A DNA stretch of 64,000 bases. Source: Oceaniglobus indicus. Lineage in GTDB: Bacteria; Pseudomonadota; Alphaproteobacteria; Rhodobacterales; Rhodobacteraceae. The translations under genes and the position numbers were made by a program. The stretch covers positions 124,001-188,000 of the forward strand of contig NZ_NMZM01000005.1 in the NCBI RefSeq assembly GCF_002751875.1. Direction: 5' to 3'. Every line of letters begins with the position of its first letter. The first letter of the stretch is position 1. Of this stretch, positions 1 to 8,260 are shown in pieces. Below the pieces are notes generated by a model that was given only the letters and a program-made list of their open reading frames with translations, did not search any database and was not told the origin of the DNA.

Positions 1-1181
1 TCAAGACCGAGATCATGGACATCACCAGCGAGGCACTGAACGAGATCGGCATCGTTCTGAACCGCGAAGAACGCCTGACGCTGAACCAGGAATTGTATGA
101 CGAGGTCAAGGGCCTGGGCCCGCTCGAAGCGTTGCTGAAGGACGACGGCGTCAACGATATCCTGGTGAACGGCCCGCAACAGATCTTCGTGGAACGCGAC
201 GGCAAGCTGACGCTGACCGACATCACGTTCAAGGACGAACGGCACCTGCTGCGGATCATCGACAAGATTGTGTCGGCGGTCGGCCGGCGGGTGGACGAAT
301 CGAACCCCTATGTCGACGCCCGCCTGGCCGACGGCTCACGCTTCAACGCCATGGTTCCGCCCATCGCGGTCGACGGATCGCTGGTGTCGATCCGGAAATT
401 CAAGAAGGAAAAGCTGGGCATCGACGATCTGGTCAGGTTCGGCGCTTTCTCGGACGAAATGGCGCTGTATCTGGAAGCCGCCGTTTCGACCCGCCTGAAC
501 ATCATCGTGTCGGGCGGCACCGGCTCGGGCAAGACGACGACGCTGAACGCGCTGTCATCGTTCATCGACAACGACGAACGCATCCTGACGATCGAGGATA
601 CGGCCGAACTGCAACTGCAACAGACCCACGTGGGCCGGATGGAAAGCCGCCCCGCCAACGTCGAGGGCAAGGGCGCCGTATCCCAGCGCGATTGCCTGAA
701 GAACGCCCTGCGGATGCGCCCGGACCGGATCATCGTCGGCGAAACCCGGGGCGAGGAAGTCATCGACATGCTGCAGGCGATGAACACCGGCCACGACGGG
801 TCGATGACGACGATCCACGCCAACAGCGCCCGTGACGGGGTTTCGCGTCTGGAAAACATGATCGCCATGGCCGGGATCGAAATGCCGCTGAAGGCCGTCC
901 GGTCGCAGATTGCGTCGGCCGTGAACCTGATCGTTCAGGCTTCGCGCCTGCAGGACGGCAGCCGCCGCATGACATCCATCACCGAAATCACCGGCATGGA
1001 GGGCGACGTGATCTCGATGCAGGAGGTGTTCCGCTTTCAACGGGTGGGCCTGACGCCGGAAAACAAGATCCTGGGCCACTTCACCGCGACGGGCGTGCGG
1101 TCGCATTTTTCAGAGCGTTTCAAGATGTGGGGCATGGATCTGCCTGCGGAAATGTTCGAACCCTTCAATCCGGGACGCTGA
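1..1181 (+). CDS. cpaF: Tad pilus assembly ATPase TadA/CpaF (5' partial)
   Basis: Cytoplasmic secretion ATPase that powers assembly of Flp/Tad pili. The frame is open to the window edge, so the N-terminus lies upstream; CpaF proteins usually run to about 450-490 residues and 388 follow the first in-window Met at 15. Visible motifs are the Walker A loop GGTGSGKTT (about residues 167-175 from that Met), an acidic Walker B-type segment, and the RPDRIIVGETRGEE block typical of the VirB11/GspE type II/IV secretion ATPase family. It ends 3 bases before tadB and heads a tight run of tad genes. Identity is secure; the true start is not visible. Confidence 0.96.
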   Translation, partial: KTEIMDITSEALNEIGIVLNREERLTLNQELYDEVKGLGPLEALLKDDGVNDILVNGPQQIFVERDGKLTLTDITFKDERHLLRIIDKIVSAVGRRVDESNPYVDARLADGSRFNAMVPPIAVDGSLVSIRKFKKEKLGIDDLVRFGAFSDEMALYLEAAVSTRLNIIVSGGTGSGKTTTLNALSSFIDNDERILTIEDTAELQLQQTHVGRMESRPANVEGKGAVSQRDCLKNALRMRPDRIIVGETRGEEVIDMLQAMNTGHDGSMTTIHANSARDGVSRLENMIAMAGIEMPLKAVRSQIASAVNLIVQASRLQDGSRRMTSITEITGMEGDVISMQEVFRFQRVGLTPENKILGHFTATGVRSHFSERFKMWGMDLPAEMFEPFNPGR

Positions 1182-1184
1182 ACC

Positions 1185-2153
1185 ATGGTCATCAGTGCAG
1201 AACCGCTTATCTACGGGCTGATCTTCGTCGCCGTCCTGGTGCTGGTCGAAGGCATCTACCTGACCGTCTTCGGCAAGAGCATCAGCCTGAACAGCCGCGT
1301 CAACCGCCGGCTGGACATGCTGGAAAAGGGCAAGGGACGCGAACAGGTTCTGGAACAGCTCCGCAAGGAGATGGGCCAGCACATGAAAAGCCAGAAAATC
1401 CCGCTGTATTCGCTGCTGGCGAAAAAGGCGCAACTGGCCAACATCGCGTTTACCCCGGTTCAGATGATGGTGGTGATGGTCGTGCTGGGCGGCATCGCCT
1501 ATGTCGGCCTGACCCTTCAGACCTCGGCCAGCACGCCGATCCGCATCGCGGTGGCCGTGGCGATGGGCATCGGCGGCGTCTATGTCTGGGTCAACGGCAA
1601 GGCCAAGAAGCGCCTGGCCCTGATGGAAGAACAACTGCCCGATGCGGTCGAACTGATGGTCCGCTCGCTGCGGGTCGGCCACCCGTTCGGCGCGGCCGTG
1701 AACATCGTGGCGAAAGAGGTGCCCGATCCGCTGGGCACCGAAATGGGCGTGATCGCGGACGAAGCCGCCTATGGGCGCAACGTGGGCGATGCGCTGAAAT
1801 CCATGGCCGAACGGATGGACATGCAGGATCTGCGATTCCTGGCCGTCGCGGTCACGATCCAGCAGACATCGGGCGGCAACCTTGCCGAAATCCTCGACGG
1901 TCTGGCCAAGGTCATCCGCTCGCGGTTCAAGCTGTTCCGCCGGGTCAAGGCGATCACGGCCGAGGCGAAATGGTCGGGCATGTTCCTGTCGGTGTTCCCG
2001 CTGGGCGCGCTGGTAATGATCAACCTGCTGTCGCCCGATTATTACGACGCGGTCAAGGAAACCGCGTATTTCATCCCGGCGTGCCTGGTCGTCGCCGCCT
2101 TTCTCGTGGTCAACATCATCGTGATGAAGGCCCTTGTGAACATCAAGGTCTGA
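1185..2153 (+). CDS. tadB: Tad pilus inner-membrane platform protein TadB
   Basis: Inner-membrane platform protein of the Flp pilus machine, 322 residues, the usual length for TadB. A hydrophobic segment opens the protein (about residues 5-25), two more lie near residues 90-140, and a T2SSF (GspF-like) domain covers about 150-285, with the conserved stretch LPDAVELMVRSLRVGHPFG and later QQTSGGNLAEIL. Two closing membrane segments follow near 265-315. It starts 3 bases after cpaF and is followed 9 bases later by tadC, its usual partner in the platform. ATG start with GGACG-type purines upstream. The order cpaF-tadB-tadC is the standard Tad arrangement, so the call is firm. Confidence 0.95.
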   Translation: MVISAEPLIYGLIFVAVLVLVEGIYLTVFGKSISLNSRVNRRLDMLEKGKGREQVLEQLRKEMGQHMKSQKIPLYSLLAKKAQLANIAFTPVQMMVVMVVLGGIAYVGLTLQTSASTPIRIAVAVAMGIGGVYVWVNGKAKKRLALMEEQLPDAVELMVRSLRVGHPFGAAVNIVAKEVPDPLGTEMGVIADEAAYGRNVGDALKSMAERMDMQDLRFLAVAVTIQQTSGGNLAEILDGLAKVIRSRFKLFRRVKAITAEAKWSGMFLSVFPLGALVMINLLSPDYYDAVKETAYFIPACLVVAAFLVVNIIVMKALVNIKV

Positions 2154-2162
2154 GGGTCCGCC

Positions 2163-3137
2163 ATGGAAATGATATTCGACATGCTGACCGACAAGCTGGG
2201 CCCGGCCGGCCCGCTTTACGCGGTGGGCGGTCTGGGTCTGCTGCTGGTGGCGCTGACCCTGCCGGTGCTGATGAAACGCCGTGCCGATCCGCTGGACAAG
2301 CTGGCCAAGGCCCGCCGCGCCGAAAGCGAAAAACAGGGCAAGGGCGTGTCGCTGCGCAACAGCAGCAAGACCGACAAGCTCGAGAAATACTCCAACTTCC
2401 TCGAACCGCAGAACGACGAGGAATATTCGTCGGTTCGCCTGAAACTCATGCAGGCCGGATACCGCTCGAAAACCGCGGTGCGCACGTTCCATTTCGCCCA
2501 GTTCGCGCTGGGAATCCTGCTTCTGGTGATCGGCGTGCTCTATGCCATCCTGTCCAGCGCGACGGGCGAGCCGACGACGCAATCCCTGATCCTGTCGATC
2601 CTGATTCCCGGCGCGATCGGATACATGGCGCCGAAATACTGGGTCACGAAGCGCCAGCAACAGCGCCGCGAAGAAATCACCAACGGTTTCCCCGACAGCC
2701 TGGACATGATGCTGGTCTGCGTCGAAGCCGGGCAATCGCTGGACCAGGCCATCGTGCGTGTGTCCAAGGAGATCCGGTCGGGATACCCCGCCCTGGCCGA
2801 CGAATTCGAAATCGTCAGCCACGAGATCAAGGCCGGCAAGGACAAGGTGTCGGTCCTGCGCGACATGGCCGAACGGGCCGGCGTGACCGATGTGGCCAGC
2901 TTCGTCACCGTGCTGATTCAGTCGGCGACCTTCGGCACCTCGGTGGCCGAAGCATTGCGCGTCTTTTCCGCCGAAATGCGTGACAAACGCGTGATGCGGG
3001 CCGAAGAAAAGGCAAACACCTTGCCCACCAAGATGACCCTTGCCACAATGATGCTGACGGTGCCGCCGCTGCTGATCATCCTGCTGGGGCCATCAATCTA
3101 CAATATCGTCGAAACGCTCGGCAAATTCAAAATGTGA
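2163..3137 (+). CDS. tadC: Tad pilus inner-membrane platform protein TadC
   Basis: Second GspF-type platform protein of the Tad machine, 324 residues. It has an N-terminal membrane segment (about residues 18-38), a cytoplasmic stretch rich in Lys/Arg/Glu, two membrane segments around 115-165, the T2SSF domain from about 175 (FPDSLDMMLVCVEAGQSLDQ), and a C-terminal hydrophobic helix. Within the domain the run TFGTSVAEALRVFSAEMR matches the TadC/GspF consensus. It sits 9 bases downstream of tadB and 4 bases upstream of the TadD lipoprotein gene, so it is part of one transcript. Family membership is clear; assignment as TadC rather than TadB rests on gene order and N-terminal layout. Confidence 0.94.
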   Translation: MEMIFDMLTDKLGPAGPLYAVGGLGLLLVALTLPVLMKRRADPLDKLAKARRAESEKQGKGVSLRNSSKTDKLEKYSNFLEPQNDEEYSSVRLKLMQAGYRSKTAVRTFHFAQFALGILLLVIGVLYAILSSATGEPTTQSLILSILIPGAIGYMAPKYWVTKRQQQRREEITNGFPDSLDMMLVCVEAGQSLDQAIVRVSKEIRSGYPALADEFEIVSHEIKAGKDKVSVLRDMAERAGVTDVASFVTVLIQSATFGTSVAEALRVFSAEMRDKRVMRAEEKANTLPTKMTLATMMLTVPPLLIILLGPSIYNIVETLGKFKM

Positions 3138-3141
3138 GGCC

Positions 3142-3711
3142 ATGGCCCGAACCGCCTTTGCCATCCTGTCGATGGTCCTGCTGCTGGCCGCCTGTGGAAA
3201 CATTGGCGGCCTTCTGGCCGAAAGGGATCCAAGCCCGTTCGCGCCCGACGATGTGCCGCGCGGGGCGGAAAGCGTCGATGGCCTGTTGGTGGGTCACCGC
3301 CTGATGGCGGCCAGGGAATACGAACTGGCGTTGAAAGCGTATTACCGCGCCGCCGCGCAACAGGGCACCACCGTCGATGTGCTGTCGGCCATCGGGTCGG
3401 CCAACCTGAAACTGGGGCGCCTGGGCCAGGCCGAACGCATTCTGCGCCGGGCGGTCGAGGTCGATGAAACCTTCGTGCCGGCCTGGAACAACCTTGGCGT
3501 CGTCCTGATGGAGCGGCGCAAGTTCCCCGAGGCCGAGCGTGTCTTTCGCACCGCCTTTGCGCTGGATAGTGGCGAAAGTGACGACATTCGGGCAAATCTT
3601 GCGCTGGCCCTCGCCAAAATCGGAAATCCGACCTACACTCCCGACGATAACAGCAACTTCGCACTGGTGCGGCGCGGAACCGGGGAATACCTGATCCTGT
3701 CGAAATCCTGA
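3142..3711 (+). CDS. tadD: Tad lipoprotein with TPR repeats, TadD-like
   Basis: Predicted outer-membrane-directed lipoprotein of 189 residues. It has a signal peptide with lipobox LLAAC (Cys18), followed by TPR-like helical repeats from about residue 55: one near LMAAREYELALKAYYRAA, one near LKLGRLGQAERILRRAVEV, one near VLMERRKFPEAERVFRTAF. TadD is a pilotin-like factor needed for assembly of the pilus secretin in studied Tad systems. The gene starts 4 bases after tadC behind a GAGG sequence and is followed 38 bases later by a second TPR lipoprotein. The role is inferred from family and position; TPR proteins are easily mislabelled, but the locus makes TadD the best reading. Confidence 0.88.
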   Translation: MARTAFAILSMVLLLAACGNIGGLLAERDPSPFAPDDVPRGAESVDGLLVGHRLMAAREYELALKAYYRAAAQQGTTVDVLSAIGSANLKLGRLGQAERILRRAVEVDETFVPAWNNLGVVLMERRKFPEAERVFRTAFALDSGESDDIRANLALALAKIGNPTYTPDDNSNFALVRRGTGEYLILSKS

Positions 3712-3749
3712 AGCGAAGACGTCATCGAGCAGGATAAGGACGCAGGCAT

Positions 3750-4607
3750 ATGCGCCACCAATTGATTCTGACGCTCTGCATTGGCAGTGCGATCGCTCTT
3801 GCGGGTTGCGACAGGTCAGGGGATGCAGAAGTCGAACGCGCGCTGAAAAACGTCAACGTGATCGACGAAAGCAATCTGAACGACATCATGCTGACCGTGG
3901 CCGACCCGAACGAGGCGGTCACCTACTTTCAACGCGCGGTCAAGGACAACCCCGACCGGGTCGATCTGAAGCGTGGTCTTGGCACATCGCTGGTGCGCGC
4001 CAAGCGCAACGCCGAAGCCGTCACCGTCTGGAACGAGGCGGTCGCCCACAAGGACGCAACCCCCGAGGACCGCGTGAATCTGGCCGACGCCCTGATCCGG
4101 TCCGACGACTGGAAACGCGCCGAAACCGAATTGCACCGGGTGCCGCCGACCTATGAAAGCTACAAGCGGTATCAGCTGGAAGCGATGATCGCCGATGGCA
4201 ACAAGCAGTGGAAGAAGGCCGACAGTTTCTATGAAATCGCGGCGGGCCTGACGACGAAACCCGCGTCCGTGATGAACAACTGGGGATATTCCAAGCTGAC
4301 ACGCGGCGAATACGCCGATGCCGAACGCCTGTTCGGCCAGGCGATCACCCACGATCCCGCCATGTTCACCGCCAAGAACAACCTGGTGCTGGCCCGCGGT
4401 GCGCAACGCAAATACGACCTGCCGGTTGTGGAGATGACCCAGGTGGAACAGGCGCAGCTGATGCACACCATGGCGCTGACCGCGATCAAGCAGGGCGATG
4501 TGGCCATCGGCAAGGGGTTGTTGAAACAGGCCGTCGAGACGCACCCGCAGTATTTCGATGCCGCGGCCCGGTCGCTGGAAGCGCTTGACGCCAACGTGCA
4601 GAACTGA
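3750..4607 (+). CDS. Second TPR lipoprotein of the tad locus
   Basis: 285-residue predicted lipoprotein: N-terminal hydrophobic helix ending in the lipobox LAGC (Cys20), then TPR-type repeats at about 55-120 (AVTYFQRAVKDNPDR, SLVRAKRNAEAVTVWNEAV) and 170-215 (SKLTRGEYADAERLFGQAI). ATG start, with AAGGA about 10 bases upstream. It lies between tadD and the prepilin peptidase gene with a 2-base gap to the latter, so it belongs to the tad operon. It resembles TadD in architecture but is about 100 residues longer; the two are probably paralogues with divided roles in secretin assembly. That division is inference; the sequence only shows a secreted, lipidated helical-repeat protein. Confidence 0.82.
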   Translation: MRHQLILTLCIGSAIALAGCDRSGDAEVERALKNVNVIDESNLNDIMLTVADPNEAVTYFQRAVKDNPDRVDLKRGLGTSLVRAKRNAEAVTVWNEAVAHKDATPEDRVNLADALIRSDDWKRAETELHRVPPTYESYKRYQLEAMIADGNKQWKKADSFYEIAAGLTTKPASVMNNWGYSKLTRGEYADAERLFGQAITHDPAMFTAKNNLVLARGAQRKYDLPVVEMTQVEQAQLMHTMALTAIKQGDVAIGKGLLKQAVETHPQYFDAAARSLEALDANVQN

Positions 4608-4609
4608 CC

Positions 4610-5104
4610 GTGCTGACCCTGCCTGCCGGCGCCGCGCTGGCGTTTCTGCCCTTCGTCACGCCGATCTGCATCTGGGTCGCGTGGAACGACATGGCGCACA
4701 TGAAGATTCCGAACAAGGCCGTGATGGCGCTGTTCCTGGTCTATCTGGTGGTCGGCCCCTTTGCCCTGCCCTTCGATCTGTGGCTGTGGAACTGGCTGCA
4801 TCTGATCGTCGTTCTGGCTGTCGGGTTCTTTCTGAACATGGCCGGGGGTCTTGGGGCGGGCGATGCGAAATTCGCCGCCGCCGCCGCGCCCTTCGTCATG
4901 CTGGACGATCTGCCCAACCTGCTGTTGCTGTTCGCCGCCATCACCTTGGCCGCGTTCGTGACACACCGCGCCGCCCGTGCGGTCCCCGCGATCCGGCGCC
5001 GCTTTCCCGATTGGGTCAGCTGGACCCACGCGAAATTTCCCATGGGCCTGCCTTTGGGGGCGATGCTTCTGTTCTATCTCGTGCTGGCCGCCGCCGGGGT
5101 CTGA
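4610..5104 (+). CDS. cpaA: Prepilin peptidase TadV/CpaA (A24 family)
   Basis: Membrane aspartic protease that cleaves the leader of Flp prepilins. 164 residues, a usual size for the short TadV/CpaA type, which lacks the methylase domain. Four or more hydrophobic segments are visible. The two expected aspartates are present: one in WNDMAHMKIPN near residue 26 and one in the GxGD-type motif GLGAGDAKF near residue 84. GTG start 2 bases after the preceding stop, so it is translationally linked to the TPR lipoprotein gene. Its last 31 bases overlap the end of the convergent membrane-protein gene. Family call is firm; the substrate is inferred from the tad context. Confidence 0.9.
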   Translation: MLTLPAGAALAFLPFVTPICIWVAWNDMAHMKIPNKAVMALFLVYLVVGPFALPFDLWLWNWLHLIVVLAVGFFLNMAGGLGAGDAKFAAAAAPFVMLDDLPNLLLLFAAITLAAFVTHRAARAVPAIRRRFPDWVSWTHAKFPMGLPLGAMLLFYLVLAAAGV

Positions 5105-6747
5105 TCCGCGTTGTCGGTCTTCAGCAGGATGATCAGCGCATCGCGATAGACTTCGGTCAGCGCGATGCCGCGCGCTTCGATCTCTTCGAGGATCCAGCGC
5201 CGGCTGCGCCCATTCACGGCACACAGCGGCACCATGACATAATCGGCATTCTGGATCCCGGGCACGCCGACATAGCGCCACGGCGCGCCACCTTCGACGA
5301 AATCAATACCGTCCTTGAACAGCGGCAACGCCGACAGCAGGTCCGCCGTCATGATCTGCGTGCCATCGGCGAAGCCCGCCTTTTCCAGGTTGTCGGCGAC
5401 CGTCTGGAACCACGCCACAAGGCCGTTCTGGATCGTGCAGACTTCGAACGTCTCGCCGTTCAGCACCGCTTCGGATCCGCCGCGCTTTTCCCGCTCGGCC
5501 AGGGCGCGATAGGTCTCGAGCCCGCCGCCCGGCCGTTCCCCGGCGATCAGCATGTTCACCTGATAGGCCCGTTCAGAAAAGGTAAAGAAATCGCCGTGCT
5601 GGTCCTCGTCGCGAAACACCGGCACGAATTTCGTCACATCGGTCGCGTAGTGGCGGAAAGGGCTGTATGCCATGTTCAGCAACGACGGCGAGATCAGCGC
5701 CAGCATCGCCGCCGCGACCAGGCCAAGCGCCGGGCGCACCTCCCAGCCCCAGGTGTTTTTCACACCCGTCGCGGGGCGCACCGCCAACACGAACAGACCG
5801 GCCCAGAGCAGCCATTGCGGATCGTTGCCGAAGTTCTGGAACGTCACATAGACCAGCCCCGGAAACAGCACCAGAAGCGCCAGTCCCGAAGGCCCGCGCC
5901 CGCCCTGGCGCAGCAGGACCACCGCCAGAAGGGTCAGGATATGCGCGCCCAGGAACATCGGCGCCGTCAGCACCTTGTTCAGCGGCCGACCTGGATTCGA
6001 GCGCGCGTCAGAGGTCGCGACCGTCAGCAGATCATCGATATACGCCGGCCAGAACGCCACGCCCTGCCACACCGTCACAGCCCCCAGCGCGACGATTCCG
6101 GCCACCAGCGCCGTCACCAGGGGCCGCCACGCGCCCCGCGCGGCCAGGGCCACGACAATGCCAGGCGCCAGCGCCACAAGATACGTCACCTTGATCAGCA
6201 CCACCACCGCCAGCGCCAGACCGATCAGGATGCCGTCCAGCGTCGGACGCGCCACGCCCCGGTTCGGCAAAAACGCCAGCGTCAGCGCCACGAAGGTGAA
6301 CGCCCAGGCCCAGCGGTTGTAATGCATGGAAAGCGAAATGTTCGGGTCCGCCTCGCCATGGACCAGCGCCAGCGTCAGGATCATCACGACAACCGCGAAG
6401 GCATGGGCGAACACGCCCTGAAACCGGCTGAACGCGGCCCAGAAGACGCAGGGCGCCAGCACCAGCGCGACCGCGATCTGCGCCAGATGCACCGCCATGC
6501 CGAACCCGTATCCGGCCTTGACGAAGATCGCGATCGGCCAGGTGCCGAACAACCCGATCGGCGTCATGAAATCAAGGTGCGGCCATTGCCCGTCGGCCAT
6601 GCGCAGCACCATTTCGACAAGGTGCATCATGTCGCCTTCATAGCGGTCGGCATAAAGCCCGCCGCGCGCCGCGCTCAGCCCTCCCAGCACGGCAATCGCC
6701 ACAAGGATCGTCACGGCAAGGCCGATCGGTCGTGTCCGCTTCATCAC
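5074..6747 (-). CDS. Polytopic membrane protein, GT-C glycosyltransferase-like
   Basis: 557-residue integral membrane protein with an N-terminal signal-anchor helix, about ten further hydrophobic segments up to about residue 375, then a soluble C-terminal domain of about 170 residues. The first extracytoplasmic loop holds the acidic run DRYEGDMMH followed by PHLDFMTPIG, which resembles the catalytic loop of GT-C (ArnT/PMT-like) enzymes that use lipid-linked sugars. No closer family could be recognised. It converges on the prepilin peptidase gene with a 31-base tail overlap, so it is not in the tad transcript, although pilin or envelope glycosylation would fit. Function is inference; the membrane topology is plainly seen. 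Confidence 0.6.
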   Translation of the reverse strand: MMKRTRPIGLAVTILVAIAVLGGLSAARGGLYADRYEGDMMHLVEMVLRMADGQWPHLDFMTPIGLFGTWPIAIFVKAGYGFGMAVHLAQIAVALVLAPCVFWAAFSRFQGVFAHAFAVVVMILTLALVHGEADPNISLSMHYNRWAWAFTFVALTLAFLPNRGVARPTLDGILIGLALAVVVLIKVTYLVALAPGIVVALAARGAWRPLVTALVAGIVALGAVTVWQGVAFWPAYIDDLLTVATSDARSNPGRPLNKVLTAPMFLGAHILTLLAVVLLRQGGRGPSGLALLVLFPGLVYVTFQNFGNDPQWLLWAGLFVLAVRPATGVKNTWGWEVRPALGLVAAAMLALISPSLLNMAYSPFRHYATDVTKFVPVFRDEDQHGDFFTFSERAYQVNMLIAGERPGGGLETYRALAEREKRGGSEAVLNGETFEVCTIQNGLVAWFQTVADNLEKAGFADGTQIMTADLLSALPLFKDGIDFVEGGAPWRYVGVPGIQNADYVMVPLCAVNGRSRRWILEEIEARGIALTEVYRDALIILLKTDNADQTPAAASTR

Positions 6748-6881
6748 TCACCTCGTCCATCATTTGGCCATATTGGCCTGTCATATCGGATCGTGACGAT
6801 CATTGTCTCCGAAGGGTGGCCAAATTCAGGCGTCCCGATGGAATGGTTGGAAAAACGAACAACAGACCAGAGGCCCCCACG

Positions 6882-8189
6882 ATGAATGCACCGATCAGTT
6901 CCGTCATGGCGCCCCCGCCCCCCCGCACGCTGGAAGCGATGTGCCTGCCGCCGGTGATGATGCGCGACATCCTGTTGAAAACGATCTTCCGCATGAACCT
7001 GGAACACGTCAGCGAGATTGCCAAGGTGATCTGCCTGCCGGTGAACGTGACCCAGGAATTAGTCGATGCGGCGCGGATGCAGAAACTGATCGAGGCGACA
7101 GGCACGCTGCACGCCACCTCATCCTCCGAAATGGGCTATCAGCTTTCGGATGCGGGCAAGGCGCGGGCGCTGGATGCGCTGAGCCAGTCGGAGTATTACG
7201 GCGCCATGCCGGTGCCCCTGGCCGTCTATGCGGATCAGGTGAAACGCCAGTCGATCCGCAACATCCGCATCACGCGCAGCCAGCTGATCCGCGCCATGGG
7301 CCATCTGATCCTGCCCGATGACCTGCTGGACAATCTCGGCCCCGCCGTGGGGTCGGGCCGGTCGATCCTGATGTATGGCCCGCCGGGCAACGGTAAATCC
7401 TCGATCTCGAACGGGGTGCGCGACGCCATCGGCGACACGATCTATGTGCCGCGCGCCATCGAGTATTCGGGCCAGGTGATCACGGTCTATGACCCCATCG
7501 TGCACACGGCGGTCGAGGCCGAGGCCGAAGATCCCACCGCCCTGCGCCGCATCACCCGGTTCGACACCCGCTATGTCCATTGCCAGCGGCCGACGGTGGT
7601 CACGGGGGGCGAATTGAACCTCGGGATGCTGGATCTGGTCTATAACGCGACCTCGCGGACCTATCAGGCGCCGCTGCAACTGAAATCCACCGGCGGCATC
7701 TTCATCGTCGACGACCTGGGCCGTCAGGCCGATCCGCCCCAGGCGCTGATCAACCGCTGGATCGTGCCGCTGGAGGAATCCAAGGACATCCTGGCCCTGC
7801 AATCGGGCGAGAAGTTCACCGTGCCGTTTGATACGCTGGTGATCTTTTCCACCAACTTCCACCCCAACAAGATCTTCGATCAGGCGGCGTTGCGGCGGAT
7901 CTTCTACAAGATCAAGATCGACGGCCCGAACCAGTCGGATTTCCTCAAGATCTTTGCCATGGTGGCGAAGAAAAAGAAGATGCCGCTGAACGAACCGACG
8001 CTGATCCACCTGCTGAAGAACAAGTATCCGACCATCGACAACATCTATGCCAACTATCAGCCGGTGTTCCTGATCGATCAGATGATCTCGATCTGCGACT
8101 TCGAAGGCATCCCCTATCAGATGAGCCCCGAATTGCTGGACCGCGCCTGGGCCAACATGTTTGTCAAGGAGGAAGACATCGTCCGCTGA
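6882..8189 (+). CDS. AAA family ATPase of unknown target
   Basis: 435-residue soluble ATPase. Residues 1-140 form an N-terminal region of helical character (CLPPVMMRDILLKTIFRMN onward). Walker A is GPPGNGKSS at about 166-174, a Walker B-type FIVDDLGRQ follows near 280, a sensor-type STNFHP near 325, and an arginine-rich finger-like run ALRRIFYKI near 336. No membrane segment is present. The ATG at 6882 is preferred because AGAGG lies about 10 bases upstream and the N-terminus resembles a folded domain; the frame is open 50 codons further up. It starts about 135 bases from the divergent membrane-protein gene. The general ATPase call is firm, the role unknown. Confidence 0.8.
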   Translation: MNAPISSVMAPPPPRTLEAMCLPPVMMRDILLKTIFRMNLEHVSEIAKVICLPVNVTQELVDAARMQKLIEATGTLHATSSSEMGYQLSDAGKARALDALSQSEYYGAMPVPLAVYADQVKRQSIRNIRITRSQLIRAMGHLILPDDLLDNLGPAVGSGRSILMYGPPGNGKSSISNGVRDAIGDTIYVPRAIEYSGQVITVYDPIVHTAVEAEAEDPTALRRITRFDTRYVHCQRPTVVTGGELNLGMLDLVYNATSRTYQAPLQLKSTGGIFIVDDLGRQADPPQALINRWIVPLEESKDILALQSGEKFTVPFDTLVIFSTNFHPNKIFDQAALRRIFYKIKIDGPNQSDFLKIFAMVAKKKKMPLNEPTLIHLLKNKYPTIDNIYANYQPVFLIDQMISICDFEGIPYQMSPELLDRAWANMFVKEEDIVR

Positions 8190-8202
8190 GCGATGATCGG
8201 AC

Positions 8203-8230
8203 GCGCCGTTTCATGGCGCGGGGTCTTTCC
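8203..8230 (+). terminator. Weak hairpin after the AAA ATPase gene
   Basis: A 6-base stem CGCGCC/GGCGCG with a 7-base loop (8203-8221), followed by a modestly T-containing stretch. It lies 14 bases after the stop of the ATPase gene and before the helicase gene. The stem is short and the T tract poor, so this is only a possible terminator. Confidence 0.3.
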
Positions 8231-8260
8231 CGGGCCACCCCGCGGCCCTAGATCCTCGGC

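Noticed and set aside
1110-2822. 570-codon open frame antisense to tadB and tadC
   Set aside because: A mirror of high-GC codon bias in real genes; the product is a His/Arg/Gln-rich mix with no domain, and the sense genes are certain.
4558-6885. 775-codon open frame antisense to the GT-C-like gene
   Set aside because: The product is low-complexity Arg/His/Gln sequence, typical of a shadow frame; the other strand encodes a credible membrane protein.
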